Assembly: GCF_000422845.1 (NCBI RefSeq)
Contig: NZ_KE383931.1
Coordinates: forward strand, 435,863 to 499,862
Source of the DNA: Oceanobacter kriegii DSM 6294
GTDB taxonomy: Bacteria > Pseudomonadota > Gammaproteobacteria > Pseudomonadales > Oceanobacteraceae
DNA: 64,000 nucleotides
Reading direction: 5' to 3'
The translations under genes were made by a program, and so were the position numbers. Below are positions 8,282 to 17,817 of the stretch, piece after piece. Position 1 is the stretch's first letter, and the number at the start of each line of letters is the position of its first letter. The notes below the pieces were generated by a model that was given only the letters and a program-made list of their open reading frames with translations, searched no databases and was not told the origin of the DNA.

Positions 8282-10927
8282 TCAGGCCAGGGATTTGTTA
8301 ACGACTTCGTACACATCCCGGGACAGATTTGGCTCGTCAGCAATGCGTTGCAGCTCGGCTTTCATCTTCTCAGACAGTTGCGGCACCAGACGTCCCCACT
8401 TGGTCAGTGGTGTGATCAGGCGGGAAGCAATCTGTGGGTTGGATGCGTTCAAACGAATGATGGCATCGGCCAACAAGGCATAACCAGAACCGTCTTCGGC
8501 GTGGAAGTGGCACAACGCCTGATTGGCAAAAGCACCCAGCACAGAGCGGATCTTGTTCGGGTTGCGCCAGTCGAAGGCTTCGTGCTCCATCAATTGCTTC
8601 ACGCGTTCAATGGTGCCGATTTCGGAAGAACCACACTGCACCGACAACCACTGGTTAACCACCAGCGGGTCTTGCTTCCACTGTTCGTAGAAAGCATCGA
8701 GGGTTTTCGGTGCCAGTTCGTCGTCACCGCTGTTTACCAGCGCAACCATGGCCGCCATCTGGTCGGTCATGTTGTCGGTTTTACCAAACTGGCTAACGGC
8801 TTTTTTGACGCCTGCATCGGATGCCAGACTCCAGTAGCTCAGGGCGAGGTTTTTCAACGCTCGAGCGGCCATCTGTTCAGGCTCTGGCTGGTATTCCGCA
8901 TCGGATTCCAGACGCTGGTAGCAAGCAGCAAATTCTTCGTTCAAGGCCATGGCAACGGCCAGACGAACGCGCTTGCGACCCAAATGAATCGCGTGAGGAT
9001 CAACCTGGTCGCTGAATTCGGCAACATAGGCCTCGGATGGCAAGGTCAGCAAGTAGCTCACCATGGCCGGATCGAGGGATTCATCCGCCAACAGCTCTGC
9101 CAGTACCTGACGGGCGGTTTCCGGCAGCTCGAATTCACCTTCCTGAGCCTGCTGAATCCAGCCCAGCATCAGTTGCTGACCGGCATCCCAGCGGTTGAAG
9201 CCGTCGGAGTCGGTTTGCAGACGGAACAGCAATTCTTCTTCCGGCTGAATGAAGCGCACTTTCACCGGCGCCGAGAAATCACGGAACAGCGACAGTACTG
9301 GCTGCTCTTTCAGGCCAGAGAACACAAAGGTTTGCTCTTCTTCGGTGAAGTGCAGAACCTGACTGGCGTTAGTCCAGGTATCCAGACCCTGCGGGTTCTG
9401 CGCTGGGCTGACGTTCACCGCCATGTCATTGCCTTCGGAATCGATAAGGCCCAGCTGCACCGGAATCCACATTGGCTTTTTGCCGCTCTGTCCCGGTGTG
9501 TCCGGGCACTGCTGATGCAGGGTCAGATACAGCGCTTGCTCGTCTTCGCGGTATTCAGCAGCAGCCGTCACAATTGGCGTACCGGCTTGCTTGTACCAAA
9601 GCTTGAACTGGCTCAGATCAACGCCATTGGCGTCTTCCATCGCAGCAACAAAATCGTAGATGGTCACGGCCTGGCCATCGTGGCGCTCGAAGTACAAATC
9701 CGAGCCTTTGCGGAAACCGTCGGCACCGAGGATCTTGTGGATCATGCCCACAACCTCTGCGCCTTTTTCGTAAATGGTAACGGTATAAAAGTTGGAGATT
9801 TCGATGAACGAGTCCGGCTGTACCGGGTGCGCCATCGGGCCGCCATCTTCAGCAAACTGAACCGTACGCAACAAACGGGCATCTTCAATGCGCTTGACCG
9901 TCGCCGAGTTCATATCGGCCGAGAAGCTGGCGTCACGGAATACCGTGAAACCTTCTTTCAGGCTCAGCTGGAACCAGTCGCGACAGGTCACACGGTTGCC
10001 GGACCAGTTGTGGAAGTACTCATGGGCCACAATGGCTTCAATACGTTGATACGCCGCGTCGGTCGCCGTTGCCGGGTTAGCCAGCACGCAAGAGGAGTTG
10101 AAGATGTTAAGACCCTTGTTCTCCATCGCCCCCATGTTGAAGTCATCTACAGCCACAATCATGAAGATATCGAGGTCGTACTCACGGCCGTAGGTTTCTT
10201 CATCCCAACGCATGGAACGCTTGAGGGCATCCAGTGCGTAGTCGGTTTTGTCGATGTTCTGCGGCTCAACAAAAATCTGCAGCTTCACTTCACGACCGCT
10301 CATGGTCGTAAAGCTGTCTTCCTTACTAAGCAGGTCGCCAGCCACCAGTGCGAACAAATACGCCGGCTTGCGGTGCGGATCACTCCAGGTGACCTTGCGA
10401 CGACCGTCTGCCAACGTTTCGTCAGCAACGCAGTTGCCGTTCGACAGCATCACCGGGTAACGACTGCCATCGGCAATGATGTGGGTGGTGAATACCGACA
10501 TCACATCCGGACGGTCCAGATAGTAGGTAATACGACGGAAGCCTTCGGCTTCACATTGGGTGCAGTACATACCGCCGGAACGGTACAGACCTTCCAGCGC
10601 GGTGTTCTTGTCGGGCTGAATGCGGGTCACAATCGACAGCGTGTGCTGATCGGCCAGCCCGCTGATGGTAAGGGATTCGTCGCTGGTGCTGTAACGGCTG
10701 GCGTCCAACGCCTGACCGTCCAGCTCGACAGCAACCAATTCCAGTTCCTGACCGTGCAGGGTCAGTTCGCCCTGGCTGTCGACGGCACTGTTGGCTTCAA
10801 GTGCCAGTACCGACGTCACCAGAGTCGCGTCGTCTTGCAGCTCAAACGTCAGCTCGGTGGTGTTGATCCAGTAGCCGGGCTGCTGGTAATCCGTCAGGTG
10901 GATGGTTTGCGGTTGAGCATCACGCAT
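8282..10927 (-). CDS. pepN: Aminopeptidase N
   Basis: M1-family zinc aminopeptidase of 881 residues (E. coli PepN has 870), a cytosolic enzyme that removes N-terminal residues from peptides. The zinc site is HEYFH (His302, Glu303, His306) with the distal Glu325 in KEGFT, and the exopeptidase motif GAMENKGLN lies just upstream. The N-terminal domain shows the TYYLDRPDVMSVFTT substrate-binding region, and the C-terminal helical domain is complete. I chose the ATG at 10927 because AAGGA lies about 10 bases upstream and the first residues (MRDAQPQTIHLTDY) align with PepN; a longer frame begins at 10987. It follows the DUF2797 gene by 86 bases and ends in the terminator above. Confidence 0.97.
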   Translation of the reverse strand: MRDAQPQTIHLTDYQQPGYWINTTELTFELQDDATLVTSVLALEANSAVDSQGELTLHGQELELVAVELDGQALDASRYSTSDESLTISGLADQHTLSIVTRIQPDKNTALEGLYRSGGMYCTQCEAEGFRRITYYLDRPDVMSVFTTHIIADGSRYPVMLSNGNCVADETLADGRRKVTWSDPHRKPAYLFALVAGDLLSKEDSFTTMSGREVKLQIFVEPQNIDKTDYALDALKRSMRWDEETYGREYDLDIFMIVAVDDFNMGAMENKGLNIFNSSCVLANPATATDAAYQRIEAIVAHEYFHNWSGNRVTCRDWFQLSLKEGFTVFRDASFSADMNSATVKRIEDARLLRTVQFAEDGGPMAHPVQPDSFIEISNFYTVTIYEKGAEVVGMIHKILGADGFRKGSDLYFERHDGQAVTIYDFVAAMEDANGVDLSQFKLWYKQAGTPIVTAAAEYREDEQALYLTLHQQCPDTPGQSGKKPMWIPVQLGLIDSEGNDMAVNVSPAQNPQGLDTWTNASQVLHFTEEEQTFVFSGLKEQPVLSLFRDFSAPVKVRFIQPEEELLFRLQTDSDGFNRWDAGQQLMLGWIQQAQEGEFELPETARQVLAELLADESLDPAMVSYLLTLPSEAYVAEFSDQVDPHAIHLGRKRVRLAVAMALNEEFAACYQRLESDAEYQPEPEQMAARALKNLALSYWSLASDAGVKKAVSQFGKTDNMTDQMAAMVALVNSGDDELAPKTLDAFYEQWKQDPLVVNQWLSVQCGSSEIGTIERVKQLMEHEAFDWRNPNKIRSVLGAFANQALCHFHAEDGSGYALLADAIIRLNASNPQIASRLITPLTKWGRLVPQLSEKMKAELQRIADEPNLSRDVYEVVNKSLA

Positions 10928-11013
10928 GGGAGGTTTCCTTATAACTGTTAGCCTGCTGATCGAGCCTGCCCGGGTAAAACTCATCAACCACCGGGCAGCT
11001 TGATGTTCGGGTA

Positions 11014-11886
11014 TTATCCATTGTCCCCAAACAGGGAGACCCGATAGCTGGTGTATTTACGCAGGTTGATAACGCCGGTATCGAGCATCAGATACTGACC
11101 TTTGATGCCCATCAGACGTCCCTGCACGTCCGGATTTTTATCCAGATTATGGCTGGAAATCTTGGTCGGGTATTCCAGCACAGGGTAATGAAAAGTTTGC
11201 GACAGCGAATTGGTCGCGATCAAGGGTTCAATCGCTGGTCCGCTATCGTCATCGAACTGCTCTGAAATAGCACTCAGTTCCTGCTGATATTGCTCGAACA
11301 AAGCATCCCGCTGAGCGTTCAGGTCGATGATGTCAGTGGTGCCCTTGAGCATGGTGCGCCAATTGGTTTTATCGGCAACGCTGCCGCGCAGCAGGTCTTC
11401 CACCAGCCCGGCAATACGACGGCTTTTTACCTTCGCAATGGCCATGCCTTGTATCGCCCCCTGATCAATCCAGCGGGTTGGCAGCTGGGTGGCCCGGGTG
11501 ATTCCGACCTTCAGGCCGGATGAGTTGGCCAGATACACATAGTGGGACTGAAAACACACACTCTCGGCCCATTCCGGCTCACGACAGGTGCCCAGATGAA
11601 AATGGCACTTTTCCGGACTCATCATGCACGGGTCGCACTGCGCCAGCTTGCTGAAGCAAGGGTAACAATGGCCCTGACCAAAACTCTTTTTGGTTTTGCG
11701 ACCGCAGCTGTTGCAGTGAATCTCACCGTGCCAGTGCAGATGGATCGACTGGCCCAGCAAATCGTTCATGGCAACGGTCTGATCACCCAATTGCAGCTGG
11801 TAGCTAACCTGACCGTCGTCCGTTGCACGTACCCGCATCTTGCTGACAGCACCGGCCGCCAGCGGTTGTTTCTCGGTCGTCAGCAT
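11014..11886 (-). CDS. DUF2797 family protein
   Basis: A 290-residue soluble protein matching DUF2797 (PF10977). Cys-rich elements HCNSCGRKTK, CYPCF, CDPCM and CHFHLGTC (residues about 55-105) suggest zinc binding. They precede a GIY-YIG-like segment (VYLANSSGLKVGITRATQLPTRWIDQGA) resembling that nuclease fold. The biochemical role is not established. Its start codon overlaps the yeaC stop by one base (TAATG), so it is translationally coupled within the nadK-to-DUF2797 run. Confidence 0.85.
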   Translation of the reverse strand: MLTTEKQPLAAGAVSKMRVRATDDGQVSYQLQLGDQTVAMNDLLGQSIHLHWHGEIHCNSCGRKTKKSFGQGHCYPCFSKLAQCDPCMMSPEKCHFHLGTCREPEWAESVCFQSHYVYLANSSGLKVGITRATQLPTRWIDQGAIQGMAIAKVKSRRIAGLVEDLLRGSVADKTNWRTMLKGTTDIIDLNAQRDALFEQYQQELSAISEQFDDDSGPAIEPLIATNSLSQTFHYPVLEYPTKISSHNLDKNPDVQGRLMGIKGQYLMLDTGVINLRKYTSYRVSLFGDNG

Positions 11887-12155
11887 TACTGGATGGTCAG
11901 CGGCTGAACGTCGTCGTCATCACGGCCGATCTTGTCGACGTTGCCACTGGAGCAGGCACCGGCGACAAAACCAACGCGCTGTTCCATCGGTACGTCGTGG
12001 GTCACTTCATAGTGCAGGATGGCTTCCAGACACAGTTCACGCTGACCGTCTTTCAGTGCCACACCATTGGGCCACTTGCCCAGTGCCACCGCGTTTTTGA
12101 GATTTTCATAGACCTCTGGGGTCAGTGATTGGATCAGGTCTTCGAGTGTCATCAT
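11886..12155 (-). CDS. yeaC: YeaC-like DUF1315 protein
   Basis: A short, 89-residue protein of the YeaC/DUF1315 family, recognised by LTPEVYENLKNAVALGKWP, followed by ALHY/ILHYE and a C-terminal acidic stretch. The function is unknown in the family. Two adjacent ATG codons are possible starts; the rhomboid gene stop overlaps them as ATGA. A one-base overlap links it to the DUF2797 gene downstream. The three-gene overlap suggests coordinated translation rather than a shared reaction. Confidence 0.85.
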   Translation of the reverse strand: MMTLEDLIQSLTPEVYENLKNAVALGKWPNGVALKDGQRELCLEAILHYEVTHDVPMEQRVGFVAGACSSGNVDKIGRDDDDVQPLTIQ

Positions 12156-13138
12156 TCACCTCGGTCTTGTCTGTTGTCGCGGGACGCTTCTTCGTCATCC
12201 CCTGTTGTATTCTTGCTGGCACGGCTACCAGAATTTTCAGTGCTGTTCTGACCGCCTTGTTGGCCACTTTGTCGAGTCACCTGCCGCAGCGCTTCGATCA
12301 AAGCCTGATCACCGGCGGTTAGCGGCCATACCGCAGCCAACAGCATCCCGGTGACCAAACCGCCCAAATGCGCAGCGTTGGCAATGCCCGTCAGGCCCGG
12401 CACCAAACTCTCGCCGAACATCGTCAGCAGCAGCCAGCCAACCATAAAGGGCAGTAACATTTTAGGAATCGGGTACGGAATATGGCGCTGAAACTGCCGC
12501 CAGCCAACCCAGCCCATCAAGCCATAGGTAACACCGGACATACCACCAAAGCCCGGCCCCGCCGCCCACCACTGGGCCATATTGCCAGCCAGTGCGGTGA
12601 TCAGAGCCAGCGCCAGTAGTTTGAGGCTGCCGTCCTGTTTTTCAACGCTACGCCCCAGAATCCACCACCACATGGTGTTGAAGACCAGGTGCATCAGCGA
12701 GAAATGCAGCAGCGTTGGTTTGAGCCAATCGAGCAGGCCAATGTGCCAATAGGCGGCTGGATTGAATTTGTCTTGCGGCCACCAGTCCATGCCCGGACGT
12801 GCCCAGTCATACCAGAAGTCGCTGACACTCATGGCGCCAAAAACACCTACGATCAGCAACGACACCAGCAGCGTCAGGGGAATGTGTGTCAGCCCGAGAA
12901 CAAAGCGGGTGACAACGGAAGGGCCATGGGCGGTTTGAGCCGGTTGGCCCAGCTCGCCATTGCGCCACTGTTCCAACCAGACTCGCACCTGCTCGGCATC
13001 GTCAGGATTCGCCAGATACAGGTGCTGCTGCCCATCGGCAGCGATCACCCGATGGGCAATACGATTGGCCCATAAATGTTGGGTCAGCGGCGCCAGGTTG
13101 ATGTCTGGAGGCGCGACCAAAACCAGCAGTGGTTGCAT
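12152..13138 (-). CDS. GlpG-type rhomboid intramembrane serine protease
   Basis: An inner-membrane protease of 328 residues that cleaves transmembrane helices. An N-terminal cytoplasmic domain (residues about 1-70) resembles the GlpG cytoplasmic domain. Six or seven membrane segments follow, with the catalytic Ser201 in GMSGVTYGL and His257 in NAAHLGG. The HxxxN element HLVFN lies in the helix before the serine. The C-terminal tail is hydrophilic (Ser, Gly, Asn, Asp, Arg). I chose ATG 13138, which overlaps the metallophosphatase stop by one base; the longer frame to 13297 would run into that gene. The substrate is unknown. Confidence 0.9.
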   Translation of the reverse strand: MQPLLVLVAPPDINLAPLTQHLWANRIAHRVIAADGQQHLYLANPDDAEQVRVWLEQWRNGELGQPAQTAHGPSVVTRFVLGLTHIPLTLLVSLLIVGVFGAMSVSDFWYDWARPGMDWWPQDKFNPAAYWHIGLLDWLKPTLLHFSLMHLVFNTMWWWILGRSVEKQDGSLKLLALALITALAGNMAQWWAAGPGFGGMSGVTYGLMGWVGWRQFQRHIPYPIPKMLLPFMVGWLLLTMFGESLVPGLTGIANAAHLGGLVTGMLLAAVWPLTAGDQALIEALRQVTRQSGQQGGQNSTENSGSRASKNTTGDDEEASRDNRQDRGE

Positions 13139-14094
13139 TAACGCTCTTTCTGTTCGACTCGAACCCAGGTGAACTTGCTGGGTTGCAGATGTTGTTCGGT
13201 ATCCATGCGATAAGCCACCAAACGACCGTACTTGACGGCACTGTAATCCAGACAAGCCAGGTTCGGTTTGATTGGCGCAGGAATACCCGCCATCCAATAG
13301 TGACCAAAAAACAGCGGTTTTTCTTCCGGCCCGTAGAAAAGAAGTTGCTCTTTTTCTGCATCAGACAGTAACGAATGGTGCAGATCGGGTGGCAGCGGGT
13401 CCGGCTGGAATATCACATCGCTGTAGCGTTGCGGATCACTTTCCCAGAAACGGGTGCGGAAAAACTGCCTCACAAAACCGTCTTTGGCCGTCATCGAACG
13501 GCCTTCCGGCAATTTCAGCGAGGTGCCACGCAGGGATCGATCGAGGAAGCGATACAGGAAGGTGCTGGTATCAACCGACTCCAACAACAGATCACGGTCG
13601 AGCTGGTTGCCACCGTAACGGGCAATGTATTCATCGACCATCTGCTGATCCCAGGCCGCATGGATCACCCGAAAGTGGTCATGCTCCAGGAACAACGGAC
13701 GCTCAAGAAACCAGTCGAGCATCTCATTCAGCTCGTGCGGGTGATTGGCGTATTGCTCCAGTGTGGCTTCAACAATGCGGGTATTGCGGCGAGTATGCTC
13801 ACGCAGATACGGCTGACGCATGCCCGCTGGGGCTTTGGTGCAGTAGGTAATCAGGTTGTACTCATGGTTGCCCATGATCATCTCTGCTTCGCCCGCTTCC
13901 ACCATGTCACGTACCACGTCACAAGCCAGACGGATGTTAGGCCCGCGATCAACGACGTCGCCAACGTACACTACCTTTCGGTGCGGATGACGGTACACGC
14001 CGTGCTCTTTGCGGTACCCCATCTGTTCCAACAGCAGGATCAATGTTTGACCGCAGCCGTGGATATCCCCGATCAGGTCATATCCCTGATGCAT
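13138..14094 (-). CDS. Metallophosphoesterase (calcineurin-like, PrpE/ApaH type)
   Basis: A 318-residue cytosolic phosphoesterase with the canonical metal-binding motifs in order: GDIHG (residues 8-12), GDVVDRG (about 45-51) and GNHE (about 75-78), followed by two histidines further on. The fold is that of the ApaH/PrpE serine-threonine phosphatase-like group, so the substrate may be a diadenosine polyphosphate or a phosphoprotein, but this cannot be settled from the sequence. It starts two bases after the nadK stop and overlaps the rhomboid start by one base. Confidence 0.88.
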   Translation of the reverse strand: MHQGYDLIGDIHGCGQTLILLLEQMGYRKEHGVYRHPHRKVVYVGDVVDRGPNIRLACDVVRDMVEAGEAEMIMGNHEYNLITYCTKAPAGMRQPYLREHTRRNTRIVEATLEQYANHPHELNEMLDWFLERPLFLEHDHFRVIHAAWDQQMVDEYIARYGGNQLDRDLLLESVDTSTFLYRFLDRSLRGTSLKLPEGRSMTAKDGFVRQFFRTRFWESDPQRYSDVIFQPDPLPPDLHHSLLSDAEKEQLLFYGPEEKPLFFGHYWMAGIPAPIKPNLACLDYSAVKYGRLVAYRMDTEQHLQPSKFTWVRVEQKER

Positions 14095-14096
14095 AA

Positions 14097-14984
14097 TCAG
14101 TCTCCGAGATTGCTGCTCCAGCCCAACTTGGTACGACAGATTTCGTAGAAGTTATGGCTCTTTGGATGGATCAGCTTCAGCTTGTGCGCCTTCTTCCGAA
14201 TGGTCATAACGTCGCCCGGTGCACAAGGTATGTGGGTCTGGCCATCACAACTGACGGTCGGGTAAATATCGAGATCACCATCAATATGGATCTTGATCTC
14301 GCTTTTGCCATCCACCACGATCGGGCGGCTGGACAAGGTATGCGGGAACATCGGCACCAACACCAGGGCATCCAGCTTTGGATGCATGATCGGACCGCCG
14401 CCAGACAGTGAGTAAGCGGTCGAGCCCGTCGGGGTCGATACAATCAGGCCATCAGCGCGCAGGTTGTAGACATATTGGCCTTCGATATAAAGGTCGAAGC
14501 CAATCATACGAGCCGACTTACCCGGGTGCAGCACGACGTCGTTCAACGCCGCGGCAGAACCAATCGGGTTACCATCGCGTTTGATTTCGGCGTCCAGCAG
14601 GAAACGCATTTCGCTGGTGTATTCGCCTTGCAATACCGCCATGACCTCGTCGCACATATTGTCGTCCGGGCTGATGTCGGTCAGGAAGCCCAGTCGGCCA
14701 CGGTTAATGCCCAGTACCGGAATATGATACTTGGCCAGGGCCCGAGCGGCCCCCAACAAACTGCCATCACCACCAACCACAATCACCAGATCGCAAATTT
14801 CACCCAGAAGGTTCACCTTGCTGATCTGCATGTTGTGGCCTGGTATGACTTCAGCAATACGCTCATCGAGGATGACGTAGTAGCCCTCGTCGGTCAGGAA
14901 ACGGGACAGGCGTTTGACCGTTTCCACTACCTTGTTGCTGTTCAGTCGTCCAATAATGCCGATATTGCGAAACTCTTCCATCAC
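14097..14984 (-). CDS. nadK: NAD kinase
   Basis: ATP-dependent phosphorylation of NAD to NADP, 295 residues, cytosolic. Diagnostic features are GGDGSLLGAAR (the GGDG phosphate-binding motif, about residues 72-82), GINRGRLGFLTDI, the conserved glycine-rich stretch DGLIVSTPTGSTAYSLSGGG, and HTLSSRPIVV. All the expected NadK blocks are present. It heads the minus-strand run nadK-metallophosphatase-rhomboid-yeaC-DUF2797 and is divergent from the DUF1853 gene, with 137 bases between them. Confidence 0.97.
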   Translation of the reverse strand: MMEEFRNIGIIGRLNSNKVVETVKRLSRFLTDEGYYVILDERIAEVIPGHNMQISKVNLLGEICDLVIVVGGDGSLLGAARALAKYHIPVLGINRGRLGFLTDISPDDNMCDEVMAVLQGEYTSEMRFLLDAEIKRDGNPIGSAAALNDVVLHPGKSARMIGFDLYIEGQYVYNLRADGLIVSTPTGSTAYSLSGGGPIMHPKLDALVLVPMFPHTLSSRPIVVDGKSEIKIHIDGDLDIYPTVSCDGQTHIPCAPGDVMTIRKKAHKLKLIHPKSHNFYEICRTKLGWSSNLGD

Positions 14985-15121
14985 CTTACCCAGTCATCGT
15001 TGTCTATGGCGCTTTGCACGGATGCTTGCACGGTGCCGCTTCAGTTGTCACTCTGGCAGCACTCTTTATTAATGGGGCGATTTATAACACAGCGCCCAAC
15101 AAAAGGCTTGTGACCAAACTC

Positions 15122-15994
15122 ATGGACACCTTGCAGGAAACCTTCTTCAAACTGCCAGAGAAGTCATTGCGTGATCTGGTGTGGGCTGTCAGCTCACCTG
15201 CACTGCTGGACACCTCATGGTCGCCGGCACAGCCGCTCTGGTTGGACGAACTGTTGCTTCAGGCTGGCCCCTGGCAACACTGGCAGCTCCCCGCCGAAAG
15301 CCCCCACTCCCGTCTCGGACTGGTGTTCGAACAGCTGTGGCAAAGCTGGCTGCAAGAGCAACACATTGCGCTTGCCGCCAATCTGCAAATCGCCTCTACC
15401 GAACGCACGCTAGGTGAACTGGATCTGCTGTTGAAACTGCCCCAGCAGCCGTTGCACCTGGAACTGGCGATGAAGTTCTATCTTGGTCACAACGATGAAT
15501 GGATCGGCCCTAACCGGCGGGATTTGCTGGCCAATAAAATTGCTCACACCCGTGATCACCAACTGCCACTGGCCCATACCGAAGCGGCCCACACGGCGAT
15601 GGCTGGCCTCGGCTTTTCAAACACGGATGCCTTACGCTCCGAAGCGCTGATGCGTGGCTGTCTGTTTCACCCGGTAGATACCAACATCAAGGCAGCACTG
15701 CCGCTGGAGGTTAACCCGCATCATTGGCGCGGATGGTGGTGCCACGCCCATCAACTGGCCGATCAGGTCAGCCGAGGCGACTGGATCATTCTGGCCAAGG
15801 ACCAGTGGCTGTCTCCGGCGTTATCGCCGGTAAAGGCCAGTGCAGATGAACTGGTCAGCCTGGTGGTGCGTCATTTCGACTGGCTCAAGGTACCGTTGAG
15901 CATTGCTCGGGTCGAACGTACTGAATTCGGTTGGGCTGAGGTTGAGCGGGCCATGGTGGTCAGCGACCAATGGCCGCAGGCATTCCCCAAATAG
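15122..15994 (+). CDS. DUF1853 family protein
   Basis: A 290-residue protein matching DUF1853 (PF08907), with the conserved LGELDLLLKL, HLELAMKFYLG and GPNRRDLLANKI elements (residues about 100-150). These resemble a PD-(D/E)XK nuclease-like core (GELD..., E-x-K), so an endonuclease-type fold is possible although no activity is established. The ATG at 15122 is preferred over the upstream one at 15014, which would extend into the divergent promoter region. The gene converges with the PLP enzyme gene, with 28 bases between stops. Confidence 0.82.
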   Translation: MDTLQETFFKLPEKSLRDLVWAVSSPALLDTSWSPAQPLWLDELLLQAGPWQHWQLPAESPHSRLGLVFEQLWQSWLQEQHIALAANLQIASTERTLGELDLLLKLPQQPLHLELAMKFYLGHNDEWIGPNRRDLLANKIAHTRDHQLPLAHTEAAHTAMAGLGFSNTDALRSEALMRGCLFHPVDTNIKAALPLEVNPHHWRGWWCHAHQLADQVSRGDWIILAKDQWLSPALSPVKASADELVSLVVRHFDWLKVPLSIARVERTEFGWAEVERAMVVSDQWPQAFPK

Positions 15995-16022
15995 CGGCTA
16001 AATAACAGCCATTCAGCCACTT

Positions 16023-17078
16023 CTAATCAGGGCTGCGCCATGCCAGCCCCACCCCGCGGCGTCCTTGCAGGCCACCGCCATGGATCAATAAAGGCGGTCG
16101 AGCCTGCGCAAGCCCTTTTCGTGCTGACGCCTGACAGTGGTGTAGCAGTAATGCCTTAAGCAAGGGCAGGCCGTAAATAGGGTCCAGTACCAGCCCCAGC
16201 GAGCCTAGCCTTTCCAGCAAGGGTTTGGCCTGCTTTCGAGCCTTGCCAAAACCACCTTGTTGCGACGCATGCAAGTGCCAGTTTTGCTTGTGCCTAAGAT
16301 GTATCCAGCGGTTCTGCAGGTGTTCAGCCAGCTGCCCGTTATCCTGCACCGTGTTCAATACATGCAGGGCGCAGTCACTCGGCAAATACGGCATCAGCTG
16401 TCCAGCGGTTGTGCCACTGCCAGCAGCCATCCAGACAGACTCATACCCCTGGCACTGCTGGCCTAGCCACTGAAAAGCGGCTGTGCCCGGCTGACTAACA
16501 GCGGGTTCTGCGTTAACCGCCAAAGCACCGCCTTCGCCAATAAAATAGCCATCACAGTGATCGCGCCAGCGCTGCTGAAATTCGGCGTCGTAACGCTGCC
16601 GATACGATTGTTTATCCAGAAACACCAACGTCATTCCCCATCGCTTGCAATCTTCCAGCATGGGGGTGAGTGGCAGGTGCTCATAGCCCCGCACCAAACC
16701 GGTAACCGGAACTCCCAGCCGCCGTGCCAGCCAGGCGCAGGCATGTAAATGATTCGACCAGCAGCCACCCGGCGTGACCCAGCCAGTGCGGCTGGATTGC
16801 TGCCAACGGGGAATATGATCCAGCAACTTGAAAATCTTGTTGCCCTGCAAAACCGGGTGAATCTGATCAAGCCTGAGCACATCCACACGAAACGGCTGCG
16901 CCATACTCTCACGAAACGGCTGCGCCGCATGCTCACGATCAAGAAGCGCATTCACAAGTTCAGCAGGCAGCTGATGGGATTCAATCACCGCCGACGTACA
17001 AAGTGCCAGCAGCTCATTTGCGACAGATTCGGGGTCAGTACTTGCGCTTGGCGTCTTCGTCGCCGTTGGGGATGCCAT
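16023..17078 (-). CDS. PLP-dependent enzyme, ACC deaminase/D-cysteine desulfhydrase family
   Basis: A 351-residue fold-type II PLP enzyme. Visible are LRLDQIHPVLQGNKIFKL with the Schiff-base lysine in the GNK context, WVTPGGCWSNHLHA for binding the cofactor and substrate, and AAGSGTTAGQL for phosphate binding, close to the DcyD/ACC deaminase plan. The C-terminus shows HGGGLQGRRG, the family's usual ending. The substrate is probably a D-amino acid or sulfur amino acid, but this is inferred. The start at ATG 17078 overlaps the end of the upstream gene by 44 bases. A much longer frame to 17192 also exists but would overlap more. Confidence 0.82.
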   Translation of the reverse strand: MASPTATKTPSASTDPESVANELLALCTSAVIESHQLPAELVNALLDREHAAQPFRESMAQPFRVDVLRLDQIHPVLQGNKIFKLLDHIPRWQQSSRTGWVTPGGCWSNHLHACAWLARRLGVPVTGLVRGYEHLPLTPMLEDCKRWGMTLVFLDKQSYRQRYDAEFQQRWRDHCDGYFIGEGGALAVNAEPAVSQPGTAAFQWLGQQCQGYESVWMAAGSGTTAGQLMPYLPSDCALHVLNTVQDNGQLAEHLQNRWIHLRHKQNWHLHASQQGGFGKARKQAKPLLERLGSLGLVLDPIYGLPLLKALLLHHCQASARKGLAQARPPLLIHGGGLQGRRGVGLAWRSPD

Positions 17079-17817
17079 GTGGGTCTTCTTCCGGAGTTTC
17101 ACTTTCCATGGCCTGCGACAGCTTGTCTTGTTTGGCAACGCCGCCATTGAACAGCGCGGTGTTACGCTGGGCCAATTCACGGATTTTGTCATTTTTCTCC
17201 GGGAAGGTCAGATCCGATTCAATCAGCATCTTGCGCGCCGCCTTGTAATAATTACCCGCGCTCATCACATCGCCGCCGTCGGCCGCCAGATCGCCCTGAT
17301 GACTGAAGGTTTCGACTTCACGTTTCAACATCAACAGCTTGAGGTAGCGGCGATACTCGTCCAGATTGCCTTTGGTTATTACCCGACGCTTCACCATGCT
17401 GGTCAGGGATTGCATCACAACGGCAACCTGCCGCTTGGCGTAGTTGATCTCGCGGTCGCTGTTGAACAGTTCGCGGACCTCACGGTCTTCGGCATCCACT
17501 CGCTGGCGCAACTCGTCAAAATCGATCTCCGGGAAGGGATCTTCTTCATCCTTTTCCTTCGGACCCGGCCAAATTTCGTGGGCTTTTTGAATAAGCTCCT
17601 CTACACGATCAATGATCAGCGGTGGGATCTCGCGTCCCTGATCAATGTTCAGCAGCAGCTCCACCGCTTCTCTTAGCTCGGCAGTCTTGTTGATGATCAA
17701 ACGGGTCTGGATGCGCTGAGACTGTTTTTTCTGCTGATTACGGCCGTAGTACACCATACCCGCCATGATCGAGGCGATGGGCAAGGCGATAGCAATAACC
17801 AAAGCGATGGCTGACAT
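17035..17817 (-). CDS. Membrane-anchored coiled-coil protein, unknown
   Basis: A 260-residue protein with one N-terminal membrane helix (residues 1-24, then YYGRNQQKK as the positive flank). A long charged, largely helical cytoplasmic part rich in Glu, Arg and Lys follows, with an acidic C-terminal tail (about 235-255). No catalytic motif is visible. It resembles conserved hypothetical proteins of Pseudomonas-like bacteria. The gene overlaps the PLP enzyme start. Upstream, 17818-18116 is non-coding and contains an imperfect hairpin (about 18082-18116) before the topA promoter. Confidence 0.75.
   Translation of the reverse strand: MSAIALVIAIALPIASIMAGMVYYGRNQQKKQSQRIQTRLIINKTAELREAVELLLNIDQGREIPPLIIDRVEELIQKAHEIWPGPKEKDEEDPFPEIDFDELRQRVDAEDREVRELFNSDREINYAKRQVAVVMQSLTSMVKRRVITKGNLDEYRRYLKLLMLKREVETFSHQGDLAADGGDVMSAGNYYKAARKMLIESDLTFPEKNDKIRELAQRNTALFNGGVAKQDKLSQAMESETPEEDPHGIPNGDEDAKRKY

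Noticed and set aside
8348-10951. 867-codon open frame antisense to pepN
   Set aside because: It mirrors pepN exactly, has His/Gln/Val-rich anti-sense composition, no ribosome binding site and no recognisable domain. Codon bias of pepN keeps the frame open.
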